Assembly (NCBI GenBank): GCA_943736015.1 | Contig: OX031063.1 | Location: 3,701,001-3,765,000, forward strand | Source: Tridacna crocea | Lineage: Eukaryota > Mollusca > Bivalvia > Cardiida > Cardiidae | Reading direction: 5' to 3' | Length of the DNA stretch: 64,000 bases | In this document: piece after piece, positions 1 through 9,756 of the stretch | Numbering within the stretch: the first letter of the stretch is position 1 | How the letters are laid out: every line of letters begins with the position of its first letter | Translations under genes and position numbers: made by a program | The notes under the pieces: generated by a model | Seen by the model: only the letters and a program-made list of their open reading frames with translations | Database searches by the model: none | Told to the model about the DNA's origin: nothing

Positions 1-50
1 CCAATCAAATCCTATCCCTCTGTGAAATTATCCAATCACAGAAGCTTTAA

Positions 51-272
51 CCCTTTCCCAAACAAGCCCTGGTTTTTAAGGGTCTGGAATAGTAGCCTTT
101 TGAAAACATTGTGGGAAAAGGAGAAAATGCTGGCTAACCATCATTTTCTCCTTTTCCCACAATGTTTTCTAGCCTATCATAGACAGAAATTATCTTTTCA
201 GCAAGAGTTGAATTGTCGTCTGCAAATGCTTCCAATTTAGTCTAGTCCAAAAGTTTGTCGTTTGGGAAAGGG
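51..272. mobile_element. piggyBac-like MITE embedded in every satellite unit (copy in unit 1)
   Basis: A 222-bp segment is bounded by TTAA at 47-50 and 273-276 and by perfect 13-bp terminal inverted repeats, CCCTTTCCCAAAC at the left and GTTTGGGAAAGGG at the right. A TTAA target duplication with tips starting CCCTTT is the hallmark of piggyBac-type elements; with no coding capacity this would be a non-autonomous MITE. Bodies of the other copies start at 1974, 3897, 5819, 7742, 20021, 21943, 23866, 25788, 27709, 29632, 31553, 33475, 35398, 37326, 39249, 41174, 43101, 45023, 46948, 48870, 50797, 52723, 54646, 56572, 58495, 60417 and 62341. Its fixed position means it inserted before amplification. 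The superfamily is inferred from the termini only. Confidence 0.75.
102..169. repeat. Long hairpin inside the MITE (32-bp arms, 4-nt loop)
   Basis: The left arm (102-133, starting GAAAACATTGTGGG and ending AAATGCTGG) is the reverse complement of the right arm (138-169), with only CTAA between. In most units the arms match perfectly. In units 1, 2, 4, 7, 10 and 13 one base of the right arm, equivalent to 141, is T instead of G, leaving one mismatch. A transcript from either strand would fold into a ~32-bp duplex, a size compatible with small-RNA processing. The same palindrome could also extrude as DNA. Confidence 0.9.
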
Positions 273-289
273 TTAAGGAAATCAGCATG

Positions 290-405
290 GGGCCCAGTCA
301 GCCAATCAGAGGCTTCGAGAAATTCAAAACTGGGCCCAGTCAGCCAATCAGAGGCTTCGAGATATTCAAAGTTGGGCCCAGTCAGCCAATCAGAGAGCTT
401 GAAAA
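290..405 (+). promoter_or_regulatory. Three 42-bp repeats, each with a CAGCCAATCAGAG (CCAAT-box) core
   Basis: Copies begin at 290, 332 and 374 with GGGCCCAGTCAGCCAATCAG; the third diverges after its CCAAT box. CCAAT starts at 302, 344 and 386, exactly 42 bp apart, which is four turns of B-DNA and puts the boxes on one helix face. CCAATCAG is a strong match to the NF-Y consensus. The block is present in all 28 units with almost no change. Binding and activity are inferred. Confidence 0.7.
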
Positions 406-412
406 TTACTTC

Positions 413-431
413 AAAATGGCGCCCTAATATA
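413..431 (+). promoter_or_regulatory. AAAATGGCGCC plus TATA-like block downstream of the CCAAT repeats
   Basis: AAAATGGCGCC (413-423) contains the YY1-type core AANATGGCG and is followed at once by CTAATATATAG, an AT-rich TATA-like stretch. Coming ~25 bp after the last CCAAT box, this has the order of a compact polymerase II promoter. The TATA-like part is polymorphic: TATATAG in units 1, 3, 5, 6, 8, 9, 11-14, 17, 20, 22 and 25-28; TACATAG in units 2, 4, 7, 10, 15, 16, 18, 19, 21, 23 and 24. No transcript is known to me. Confidence 0.4.
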
Positions 432-660
432 TAGATAGAAAACAGTGAACAAAAAACGGCATAAAAGTGGATTTACAGTCTTCTTTGAAGGCTGCTGTGC
501 AGTCCTAGGCAAACTGCTAGGCATGCACCACCCACACATGCCAGATTTCACTGAAAAAGGGCCAAAATTTAAGAAATCAGGGTGGCAGAAGACCTTGTTT
601 TGGTCTGTTCAAGCGCCCTTGCAAGAGTTACTTCCCTTGAAATAAACCCTTGATGCCCCT
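432..660 (+). other. Non-coding stretch after the promoter-like block, ending at AATAAA
   Basis: This carries a 66-codon open frame (445-645) that begins at GTG, not ATG, has no recognisable domain and differs between copies only by rare random substitutions, so I do not call it a gene. AATAAA at 641-646 would be a polyadenylation hexamer for a transcript of about 200 nt starting near 430-450. GCAAGAGTTACTTCCCTTGA at 621-640 resembles a motif (AAGGGAAGTAACTC on the other strand) that I recall as widespread in mollusc genomes. Confidence 0.4.
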
Positions 661-741
661 TTATCCCTTAATTAGATTTCCTGACTCAGACCACATTAAA
701 TTCTGCGCATTGAATAAGCCAAAATGATCAATGTACAGTGT
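661..741. other. Unassigned spacer between AATAAA and sub-repeat A
   Basis: An 81-bp AT-rich stretch with no open frame, inverted repeat or recognisable motif. Its only visible variation is GCGTATTG for GCGCATTG in units 15 and 18. Confidence 0.6.
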
Positions 742-1675
742 AAAAACCCCAGAAATTAATGTGACAAGTGGCTAAAAAAGGACTGAATACTCTTTCAGTA
801 GCAATTGATTCCCATTGCACGAATCAAACAAAGGGAATTGAAGTGTAATTTTTCTAATCTCTTCAAACCGCAACAAGAAACCCAGTTACGTCGACTGCCG
901 TTTCATACGTGCCAGTTACGCACATGCCAAAACACCAGGAAATAATGTGACAAGTGGCTAAAAAAAGACTGAAGACTCTTTCAGTAGCAACTGCTTCCTG
1001 TTGCATAAGTCAAACAAAGAGAACTAAATTTCTAATATATTTTTTCTCTCCAATCTCTTTATACTGTGACGACATATACCCATTTACGTAGACTACCGTC
1101 TCTCGTAGGTGCCACTTACGTATCCTCGAAAACATGAAAAATTGACCTACGGAACATTTCCTAGCAGACGACACATGTTTCTTAAGTCAAATATAGGGAA
1201 CTAAATTTCTGATTTTTTTTTTCTCCATTGTCTTTATACCATGACAACAAACCCATTTACGTTGACTACCGTCTCATAGGTGCCAGTTACGTATCCGCGA
1301 AAACATGAAAAATGGACTTTTGGAACATTTTGTAGCAGACGACACCTGTCGTTTAAGTCAATCATAGGGATTTTTCTTTTTCGTTTTCTCTCACTAGGGC
1401 CATCGATTTGGTTACGATGACTATCTCACCCATACGTGATGGTTACGTGCTACGCATAAAATCGTAAAATCAACTTAGACACTTTCGGAGGCAACTGAAA
1501 CCTGTTGCACAAATCAAAGAAAGGTAAACCGAATGCTTCCCTGTTTTCTTACCAGGGTCAATTTTGGTGACCTTGCGAGTCAAAAGTCAATGTTATGTTT
1601 AACTGCTGCGCAAAAATATAAAATTCAGAAGCAACCGGTTGCTGTTGCGGAAACTTTTTCCGGTTAAAAAAAATC
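742..1675. repeat. Nested diverged sub-repeats A-F within the satellite unit
   Basis: Six related blocks start at about 742, 929, 1129, 1300, 1458 and 1612, with lengths 187, 200, 171, 158 and 154 bp and a truncated last copy. Shared landmarks in order are an A-rich start (AAAACATGAAAAAT in C and D), a small hairpin such as GCAAC ... GTTGC, (A)AGTCAAA or a similar A-rich motif, a pyrimidine tract ending near CTCTTTATAC, and a TTACGT-GACTACCG-GTGCCAGTTACGTAT block ending in CGCG or similar. A and B resemble each other most, as do C and D; E and F are more distant. The satellite therefore grew from a much shorter ancestral repeat before the 1.92-kb unit was amplified. Confidence 0.8.
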
Positions 1676-1765
1676 TTGAACTAGTTTGAAGAATTTAAAA
1701 ATAGGCCATAAAGATACAATAAGATGTAAGAATAACTAGTAATCATTTTTGTCTTTGATAGGATT
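1676..1765. other. AT-rich unassigned spacer before the second hairpin
   Basis: A 90-bp AT-rich stretch with no reading frame or inverted repeat that I can support. It is unchanged in almost every unit. Confidence 0.5.
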
Positions 1766-1887
1766 GAAAACATTGTGGGAAAAGGAGAAAATGCTGGTAA
1801 CCTGCATTGTCTCCTTTTCTCAGATTATTTTCAAAAGCTTTCTCTTTCGGGGGTGTTAAAAGGCGTCATTGTGTGGTAAAAGGTTAA
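1766..1887. repeat. Second, decayed hairpin and diverged MITE right end
   Basis: The left arm at 1766-1797 equals the 32-bp left arm of the MITE hairpin base for base, but the right arm (1801-1832) has about six mismatches. Further right, TGGTAAAAGGTTAA ending at 1887 resembles the MITE right end TGGGAAAGGGTTAA (two differences). This looks like the right part of an older, related MITE copy; I could not find a matching left end. It recurs in every unit. In units 14, 25 and 26 the first base of the left arm is A (TTAAAAACATTG). Confidence 0.6.
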
Positions 1888-1902
1888 CAAGTATAAACAG
1901 AA

Positions 1903-1911
1903 CCTCCCCCC
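1903..1911. repeat. Hypervariable poly-C tract
   Basis: The tract between ACAGAA and TTTACC is CCTCCCCCC here, CCCGCCCCC in units 3, 5, 8, 11, 14, 26 and 27, CCCCCCCTCCC in units 17, 20 and 25, CCCCACCCCC in unit 28, and pure C runs of about 8 to 15 elsewhere. It is the main source of unit-length variation and the best visible marker for grouping units. Long C runs are prone to both replication slippage and sequencing error. Confidence 0.85.
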
Positions 1912-1915
1912 TTTA

Positions 1916-1959
1916 CCAATCAGCCAATCAAATCCTATCCCTCTGTGAAATTATCCAAT
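1916..1959 (+). promoter_or_regulatory. Upstream CCAAT-box group at the unit junction
   Basis: Three more CCAAT boxes in the same orientation lie at 1916, 1924 and 1955 (ACCAATCAG, GCCAATCAA, TCCAATCAC), left of the MITE, giving six per unit. CTGTGA ... TCACAG around the third forms a 6-bp inverted repeat. The MITE separates this group from the 42-bp repeats. The middle box is lost in units 13, 15 and 18 (GGCAATC) and in unit 26 (GCCGATC). Confidence 0.5.
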
Positions 1960-4900
1960 CACAGAAGCTTTAACCCTTTCCCAAACAAGCCCTGGTTTTT
2001 AAGGGTCTGGAATAGTAGCCTTTTGAAAACATTGTGGGAAAAGGAGAAAATGCTGGCTAACCATCATTTTCTCCTTTTCCCACAATGTTTTCTAGCCTAT
2101 CATAGACAGAAATTATCTTTTCAGCAAGAGTTGAATTGTCGTCTGCAAATGCTTCCAATTTAGTCTAGTCCAAAAGTTTGTCGTTTGGGAAAGGGTTAAG
2201 GAAATCAGCATGGGGCCCAGTCAGCCAATCAGAGGCTTCGAGAAATTCAAAACTGGGCCCAGTCAGCCAATCAGAGGCTTCGAGATATTCAAAGTTGGGC
2301 CCAGTCAGCCAATCAGAGAGCTTGAAAATTACTTCAAAATGGCGCCCTAATACATAGATAGAAAACAGTGAACAAAAAACGGCATAAAAGTGGATTTACA
2401 GTCTTCTTTGAAGGCTGCTGTGCAGTCCTAGGCAAACTGCTAGGCATGCACCACCCACACATGCCAGATTTCACTGAAAAAGGGCCAAAATTTAAGAAAT
2501 CAGGGTGGCAGAAGACCTTGTTTTGGTCTGTTCAAGCGCCCTTGCAAGAGTTACTTCCCTTGAAATAAACCCTTGATGCCCCTTTATCCCTTAATTAGAT
2601 TTCCTGACTCAGACCACATTAAATTCTGCGCATTGAATAAGCCAAAATGATCAATGTACAGTGTAAAAACCCCAGAAATTAATGTGACAAGTGGCTAAAA
2701 AGGGACTGAATACTCTTTCAGTAGCAATTGATTCCCATTGCACGAATCAAACAAAGGGAATTGAAGTGTAATTTTTCTAATCTCTTCAAACCGCAACAAG
2801 AAACCCAGTTACGTCGACTGCCGTTTCATACGTGCCAGTTACGCACATGCCAAAACACCAGGAAATAATGTGACAAGTGGCTAAAAAAAGACTGAAGACT
2901 CTTTCAGTAGCAACTGCTTCCTGTTGCATAAGTCAAACAAAGAGAACTAAATTTCTAATATATTTTTTCTCTCCAATCTCTTTATACTGTGACGACATAT
3001 ACCCATTTACGTAGACTACCGTCTCTCGTAGGTGCCACTTACGTATCCTCGAAAACATGAAAAATTGACCTACGGAACATTTCCTAGCAGACGACACATG
3101 TTTCTTAAGTCAAATATAGGGAACTAAATTTCTGATTTTTTTTTTCTCCATTGTCTTTATACCATGACAACAAACCCATTTACGTTGACTACCGTCTCAT
3201 AGGTGCCAGTTACGTATCCGCGAAAACATGAAAAATGGACTTTTGGAACATTTTGTAGCAGACGACACCTGTCGTTTAAGTCAATCATAGGGATTTTTCT
3301 TTTTCGTTTTCTCTCACTAGGGCCATCGATTTGGTTACGATGACTATCTCACCCATACGTGATGGTTACGTGCTACGCATAAAATCGTAAAATCAACTTA
3401 GACACTTTCGGAGGCAACTGAAACCTGTTGCACAAATCAAAGAAAGGTAAACCGAATGCTTCCCTGTTTTCTTACCAGGGTCAATTTTGGTGACCTTGCG
3501 AGTCAAAAGTCAATGTTATGTTTAACTGCTGCGCAAAAATATAAAATTCAGAAGCAACCGGTTGCTGTTGCGGAAACTTTTTCCGGTTAAAAAAAATCTT
3601 GAACTAGTTTGAAGAATTTAAAAATAGGCCATAAAGATACAATAAGATGTAAGAATAACTAGTAATCATTTTTGTCTTTGATAGGATTGAAAACATTGTG
3701 GGAAAAGGAGAAAATGCTGGTAACCTGCATTGTCTCCTTTTCTCAGATTATTTTCAAAAGCTTTCTCTTTCGGGGGTGTTAAAAGGCGTCATTGTGTGGT
3801 AAAAGGTTAACAAGTATAAACAGAACCCGCCCCCTTTACCAATCAGCCAATCAAATCCTATCCCTCTGTGAAATTATCCAATCACAGAAGCTTTAACCCT
3901 TTCCCAAACAAGCCCTGGTTTTTAAGGGTCTGGAATAGTAGCCTTTTGAAAACATTGTGGGAAAAGGAGAAAATGCTGGCTAACCAGCATTTTCTCCTTT
4001 TCCCACAATGTTTTCTAGCCTATCATAGACAGAAATTATCTTTTCAGCAAGAGTTGAATTGTCGTCTGCAAATGCTTCCAATTTAGTCTAGTCCAAAAGT
4101 TTGTCGTTTGGGAAAGGGTTAAGGAAATCAGCATGGGGCCCAGTCAGCCAATCAGAGGCTTCGAGAAATTCAAAACTGGGCCCAGTCAGCCAATCAGAGG
4201 CTTCGAGATATTCAAAGTTGGGCCCAGTCAGCCAATCAGAGAGCTTGAAAATTACTTCAAAATGGCGCCCTAATATATAGATAGAAAACAGTGAACAAAA
4301 AACGGCATAAAAGTGGATTTACAGTCTTCTTTGAAGGCTGCTGTGCAGTCCTAGGCAAACTGCTAGGCATGCACCACCCACACATGCCAGATTTCACTGA
4401 AAAAGGGCCAAAATTTAAGAAATCAGGGTGGCAGAAGACCTTGTTTTGGTCTGTTCAAGCGCCCTTGCAAGAGTTACTTCCCTTGAAATAAACCCTTGAT
4501 GCCCCTTTATCCCTTAATTAGATTTCCTGACTCAGACCACATTAAATTCTGCGCATTGAATAAGCCAAAATGATCAATGTACAGTGTAAAAACCCCAGAA
4601 ATTAATGTGACAAGTGGCTAAAAAAGGACTGAATACTCTTTCAGTAGCAATTGATTCCCATTGCACGAATCAAACAAAGGGAATTGAAGTGTAATTTTTC
4701 TAATCTCTTCAAACCGCAACAAGAAACCCAGTTACGTCGACTGCCGTTTCATACGTGCCAGTTACGCACATGCCAAAACACCAGGAAATAATGTGACAAG
4801 TGGCTAAAAAAAGACTGAAGACTCTTTCAGTAGCAACTGCTTCCTGTTGCATAAGTCAAACAAAGAGAACTAAATTTCTAATATATTTTTTCTCTCCAAT

Positions 4901-7900
4901 CTCTTTATACTGTGACGACATATACCCATTTACGTAGACTACCGTCTCTCGTAGGTGCCACTTACGTATCCTCGAAAACATGAAAAATTGACCTACGGAA
5001 CATTTCCTAGCAGACGACACATGTTTCTTAAGTCAAATATAGGGAACTAAATTTCTGATTTTTTTTTCTCCATTGTCTTTATACCATGACAACAAACCCA
5101 TTTACGTTGACTACCGTCTCATAGGTGCCAGTTACGTATCCGCGAAAACATGAAAAATGGACTTTTGGAACATTTTGTAGCAGACGACACCTGTCGTTTA
5201 AGTCAATCATAGGGATTTTTCTTTTTCGTTTTCTCTCACTAGGGCCATCGATTTGGTTACGATGACTATCTCACCCATACGTGATGGTTACGTGCTACGC
5301 ATAAAATCGTAAAATCAACTTAGACACTTTCGGAGGCAACTGAAACCTGTTGCACAAATCAAAGAAAGGTAAACCGAATGCTTCCCTGTTTTCTTACCAG
5401 GGTCAATTTTGGTGACCTTGCGAGTCAAAAGTCAATGTTATGTTTAACTGCTGCGCAAAAATATAAAATTCAGAAGCAACCGGTTGCTGTTGCGGAAACT
5501 TTTTCCGGTTAAAAAAAATCTTGAACTAGTTTGAAGAATTTAAAAATAGGCCATAAAGATACAATAAGATGTAAGAATAACTAGTAATCATTTTTGTCTT
5601 TGATAGGATTGAAAACATTGTGGGAAAAGGAGAAAATGCTGGTAACCTGCATTGTCTCCTTTTCTCAGATTATTTTCAAAAGCTTTCTCTTTCGGGGGTG
5701 TTAAAAGGCGTCATTGTGTGGTAAAAGGTTAACAAGTATAAACAGAACCTCCCCCCTTTACCAATCAGCCAATCAAATCCTATCCCTCTGTGAAATTATC
5801 CAATCACAGAAGCTTTAACCCTTTCCCAAACAAGCCCTGGTTTTTAAGGGTCTGGAATAGTAGCCTTTTGAAAACATTGTGGGAAAAGGAGAAAATGCTG
5901 GCTAACCATCATTTTCTCCTTTTCCCACAATGTTTTCTAGCCTATCATAGACAGAAATTATCTTTTCAGCAAGAGTTGAATTGTCGTCTGCAAATGCTTC
6001 CAATTTAGTCTAGTCCAAAAGTTTGTCGTTTGGGAAAGGGTTAAGGAAATCAGCATGGGGCCCAGTCAGCCAATCAGAGGCTTCGAGAAATTCAAAACTG
6101 GGCCCAGTCAGCCAATCAGAGGCTTCGAGATATTCAAAGTTGGGCCCAGTCAGCCAATCAGAGAGCTTGAAAATTACTTCAAAATGGCGCCCTAATACAT
6201 AGATAGAAAACAGTGAACAAAAAACGGCATAAAAGTGGATTTACAGTCTTCTTTGAAGGCTGCTGTGCAGTCCTAGGCAAACTGCTAGGCATGCACCACC
6301 CACACATGCCAGATTTCACTGAAAAAGGGCCAAAATTTAAGAAATCAGGGTGGCAGAAGACCTTGTTTTGGTCTGTTCAAGCGCCCTTGCAAGAGTTACT
6401 TCCCTTGAAATAAACCCTTGATGCCCCTTTATCCCTTAATTAGATTTCCTGACTCAGACCACATTAAATTCTGCGCATTGAATAAGCCAAAATGATCAAT
6501 GTACAGTGTAAAAACCCCAGAAATTAATGTGACAAGTGGCTAAAAAAGGACTGAATACTCTTTCAGTAGCAATTGATTCCCATTGCACGAATCAAACAAA
6601 GGGAATTGAAGTGTAATTTTTCTAATCTCTTCAAACCGCAACAAGAAACCCAGTTACGTCGACTGCCGTTTCATACGTGCCAGTTACGCACATGCCAAAA
6701 CACCAGGAAATAATGTGACAAGTGGCTAAAAAAAGACTGAAGACTCTTTCAGTAGCAACTGCTTCCTGTTGCATAAGTCAAACAAAGAGAACTAAATTTC
6801 TAATATATTTTTTCTCTCCAATCTCTTTATACTGTGACGACATATACCCATTTACGTAGACTACCGTCTCTCGTAGGTGCCACTTACGTATCCTCGAAAA
6901 CATGAAAAATTGACCTACGGAACATTTCCTAGCAGACGACACATGTTTCTTAAGTCAAATATAGGGAACTAAATTTCTGATTTTTTTTTTCTCCATTGTC
7001 TTTATACCATGACAACAAACCCATTTACGTTGACTACCGTCTCATAGGTGCCAGTTACGTATCCGCGAAAACATGAAAAATGGACTTTTGGAACATTTTG
7101 TAGCAGACGACACCTGTCGTTTAAGTCAATCATAGGGATTTTTCTTTTTCGTTTTCTCTCACTAGGGCCATCGATTTGGTTACGATGACTATCTCACCCA
7201 TACGTGATGGTTACGTGCTACGCATAAAATCGTAAAATCAACTTAGACACTTTCGGAGGCAACTGAAACCTGTTGCACAAATCAAAGAAAGGTAAACCGA
7301 ATGCTTCCCTGTTTTCTTACCAGGGTCAATTTTGGTGACCTTGCGAGTCAAAAGTCAATGTTATGTTTAACTGCTGCGCAAAAATATAAAATTCAGAAGC
7401 AACCGGTTGCTGTTGCGGAAACTTTTTCCGGTTAAAAAAAATCTTGAACTAGTTTGAAGAATTTAAAAATAGGCCATAAAGATACAATAAGATGTAAGAA
7501 TAACTAGTAATCATTTTTGTCTTTGATAGGATTGAAAACATTGTGGGAAAAGGAGAAAATGCTGGTAACCTGCATTGTCTCCTTTTCTCAGATTATTTTC
7601 AAAAGCTTTCTCTTTCGGGGGTGTTAAAAGGCGTCATTGTGTGGTAAAAGGTTAACAAGTATAAACAGAACCCGCCCCCTTTACCAATCAGCCAATCAAA
7701 TCCTATCCCTCTGTGAAATTATCCAATCACAGAAGCTTTAACCCTTTCCCAAACAAGCCCTGGTTTTTAAGGGTCTGGAATAGTAGCCTTTTGAAAACAT
7801 TGTGGGAAAAGGAGAAAATGCTGGCTAACCAGCATTTTCTCCTTTTCCCACAATGTTTTCTAGCCTATCATAGACAGAAATTATCTTTTCAGCAAGAGTT

Positions 7901-8777
7901 GAATTGTCGTCTGCAAATGCTTCCAATTTAGTCTAGTCCAAAAGTTTGTCGTTTGGGAAAGGGTTAAGGAAATCAGCATGGGGCCCAGTCAGCCAATCAG
8001 AGGCTTCGAGAAATTCAAAACTGGGCCCAGTCAGCCAATCAGAGGCTTCGAGATATTCAAAGTTGGGCCCAGTCAGCCAATCAGAGAGCTTGAAAATTAC
8101 TTCAAAATGGCGCCCTAATATATAGATAGAAAACAGTGAACAAAAAACGGCATAAAAGTGGATTTACAGTCTTCTTTGAAGGCTGCTGTGCAGTCCTAGG
8201 CAAACTGCTAGGCATGCACCACCCACACATGCCAGATTTCACTGAAAAAGGGCCAAAATTTAAGAAATCAGGGTGGCAGAAGACCTTGTTTTGGTCTGTT
8301 CAAGCGCCCTTGCAAGAGTTACTTCCCTTGAAATAAACCCTTGATGCCCCTTTATCCCTTAATTAGATTTCCTGACTCAGACCACATTAAATTCTGCGCA
8401 TTGAATAAGCCAAAATGATCAATGTACAGTGTAAAAACCCCAGAAATTAATGTGACAAGTGGCTAAAAAAGGACTGAATACTCTTTCAGTAGCAATTGAT
8501 TCCCATTGCACGAATCAAACAAAGGGAATTGAAGTGTAATTTTTCTAATCTCTTCAAACCGCAACAAGAAACCCAGTTACGTCGACTGCCGTTTCATACG
8601 TGCCAGTTACGCACATGCCAAAACACCAGGAAATAATGTGACAAGTGGCTAAAAAAAGACTGAAGACTCTTTCAGTAGCAACTGCTTCCTGTTGCATAAG
8701 TCAAACAAAGAGAACTAAATTTCTAATATATTTTTTCTCTCCAATCTCTTTATACTGTGACGACATATACCCATTTA

Positions 8778-8781
8778 CGTA
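8778..8781. repeat. Target-site duplication, left copy (CGTA)
   Basis: Satellite sequence CATTTACGTA is interrupted directly after CGTA. In intact units the site reads TTTACGTAGAC, so CGTA was single before insertion. Confidence 0.93.
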
Positions 8782-9754
8782 TGTAGTACGATGGTCCTGC
8801 AGTGAGCACGAGGCTCCAGCTAGCCGATACTTAGTCGATACTAAGACAACACAACACTCTCAGTGGATATCATTTACTAGTTCCAGATGAATCGAAGTAA
8901 ATAGGTTCAAAGCAACTGTTGAAAGTAATTGTTCAATGTAAATGTAGATGTTGCATCTGAAAAATATACAAATAAAACAAACTAAATAAACAGAAAGAAA
9001 TCGTCTGCCTTTCTCTGAAAGAAACAAATAACCTGGTTCAGACATGCAGAATTCCTTTTAATTATCTTTAGCCTTGCTCCTAATCCTAGGACAAGGCAAA
9101 AGACAATTAAAGCACTAATGACAACATACAGCTTAATACATACAGTTCTAGTGCCCTAACACAGAAGAAGGATAGAGGAGAGGAACATAAAAGCATACAA
9201 ACATAAACTTTCGACACAATACAAATACATTCCACTCACCAGTTTGAGGAACTGAATACAAGTCCACAAGAAATACTCTCCAAGTCAACCACTCTGGTGC
9301 TGTGCTGTTACACTAGAAACTGTAATTAAAATGTGCAAATGTTACAGTAAACTATAAGAACCTCCTTTTCCTGTTAATGGACTGTTAGACTTTAAAACAG
9401 AATGAATGCTGCCATTTCTCAACGACGCGCAAAGCTATTGACACGAAAACTTGTTGCAATTCAAAATAAGCTTAATGAAAACGCGTATAAATAAATGTCA
9501 GCGTATCAAAACCAAGCTGTATGAAATAAATACAAATAGAATACCGAATGAACAATTTAAGACGTAATAATTTCACAGGAAATATAAAAATTCAATGTCT
9601 GCTATCTCAATGTCTTTGCCGCTCTGCCAGATTCACGGGGACTGCGTGAGCGAAACTCATGCATAAGCAAAAGAGCTCAATGGAAAGAAATGAAAGGAAA
9701 GGAAGGAATGTACAGATCAAAGTACTGGAGTACTAAAAATACAACCGTGCCACA
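8782..9754 (-). repeat. 3' LTR (973 bp)
   Basis: Offset from the 5' LTR by exactly 9379 bp over its whole length, so no indel separates the two. The PPT abuts its start at 9754. Its far end at 8782 meets satellite DNA directly after CGTA. In element sense, a hairpin at 9097-9071 (GCCTTG/CAAGGC plus TCCTA/TAGGA) comes just before ATTAAA at 9062-9057, a plausible polyadenylation region. Confidence 0.97.
9057..9097 (-). promoter_or_regulatory. Possible poly(A) signal and hairpin in the LTR
   Basis: In element sense a stem of 6 + 5 bp with one bulged base (9071-9097) is followed nine bases later by ATTAAA (9057-9062). A hairpin next to the polyadenylation hexamer is common in the R region of retroelements. 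The same structure lies at 18436-18476 in the 5' LTR. I saw no AATAAA on this strand of the LTR. The R/U5 boundary is not defined. Confidence 0.35.
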
Positions 9755-9756
9755 TA

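Larger units (their letters stand above)
1..8781. repeat. Satellite array, left part: units 1-4 and first part of unit 5 (~1923-bp unit)
   Basis: Four complete head-to-tail copies start at 1, 1924, 3847 and 5769, and a fifth starts at 7692 and is cut at 8781 by the retrotransposon. Copies differ at only a few sites. Two unit types alternate. Units 2 and 4 have CCTCCCCCC before TTTACC, a T in the right hairpin arm (CCATCA) and TACATAG. Units 3 and 5 have CCCGCCCCC, CCAGCA and TATATAG. Unit 1 has CCATCA with TATATAG. This suggests a two-unit higher-order repeat in this part. No gene is supported; the recurrent 66-72-codon frames begin at GTG and are copied with the DNA. Confidence 0.98.

Noticed and set aside
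22-240. 72-codon frame recurring in most units (up to 109 codons when joined through the poly-C region)
   Set aside because: It starts at GTG or other non-ATG codons, runs through the MITE hairpin, its upstream reach depends on poly-C length, and it is broken in unit 13. It is copied with the DNA rather than kept as protein.
445-645. 66-codon frame in all 28 units
   Set aside because: GTG start, no domain, no ATG until two thirds are gone from a useful length. Its conservation equals that of surrounding non-coding satellite.
8645-8890. 81-codon frame across the satellite/LTR junction
   Set aside because: Chance joining of satellite and LTR sequence with a non-ATG start.
8860-9045. 61-codon minus-strand frame in each LTR
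   Set aside because: It is short, has no recognisable domain, and is identical in both LTRs only because the LTRs are identical.
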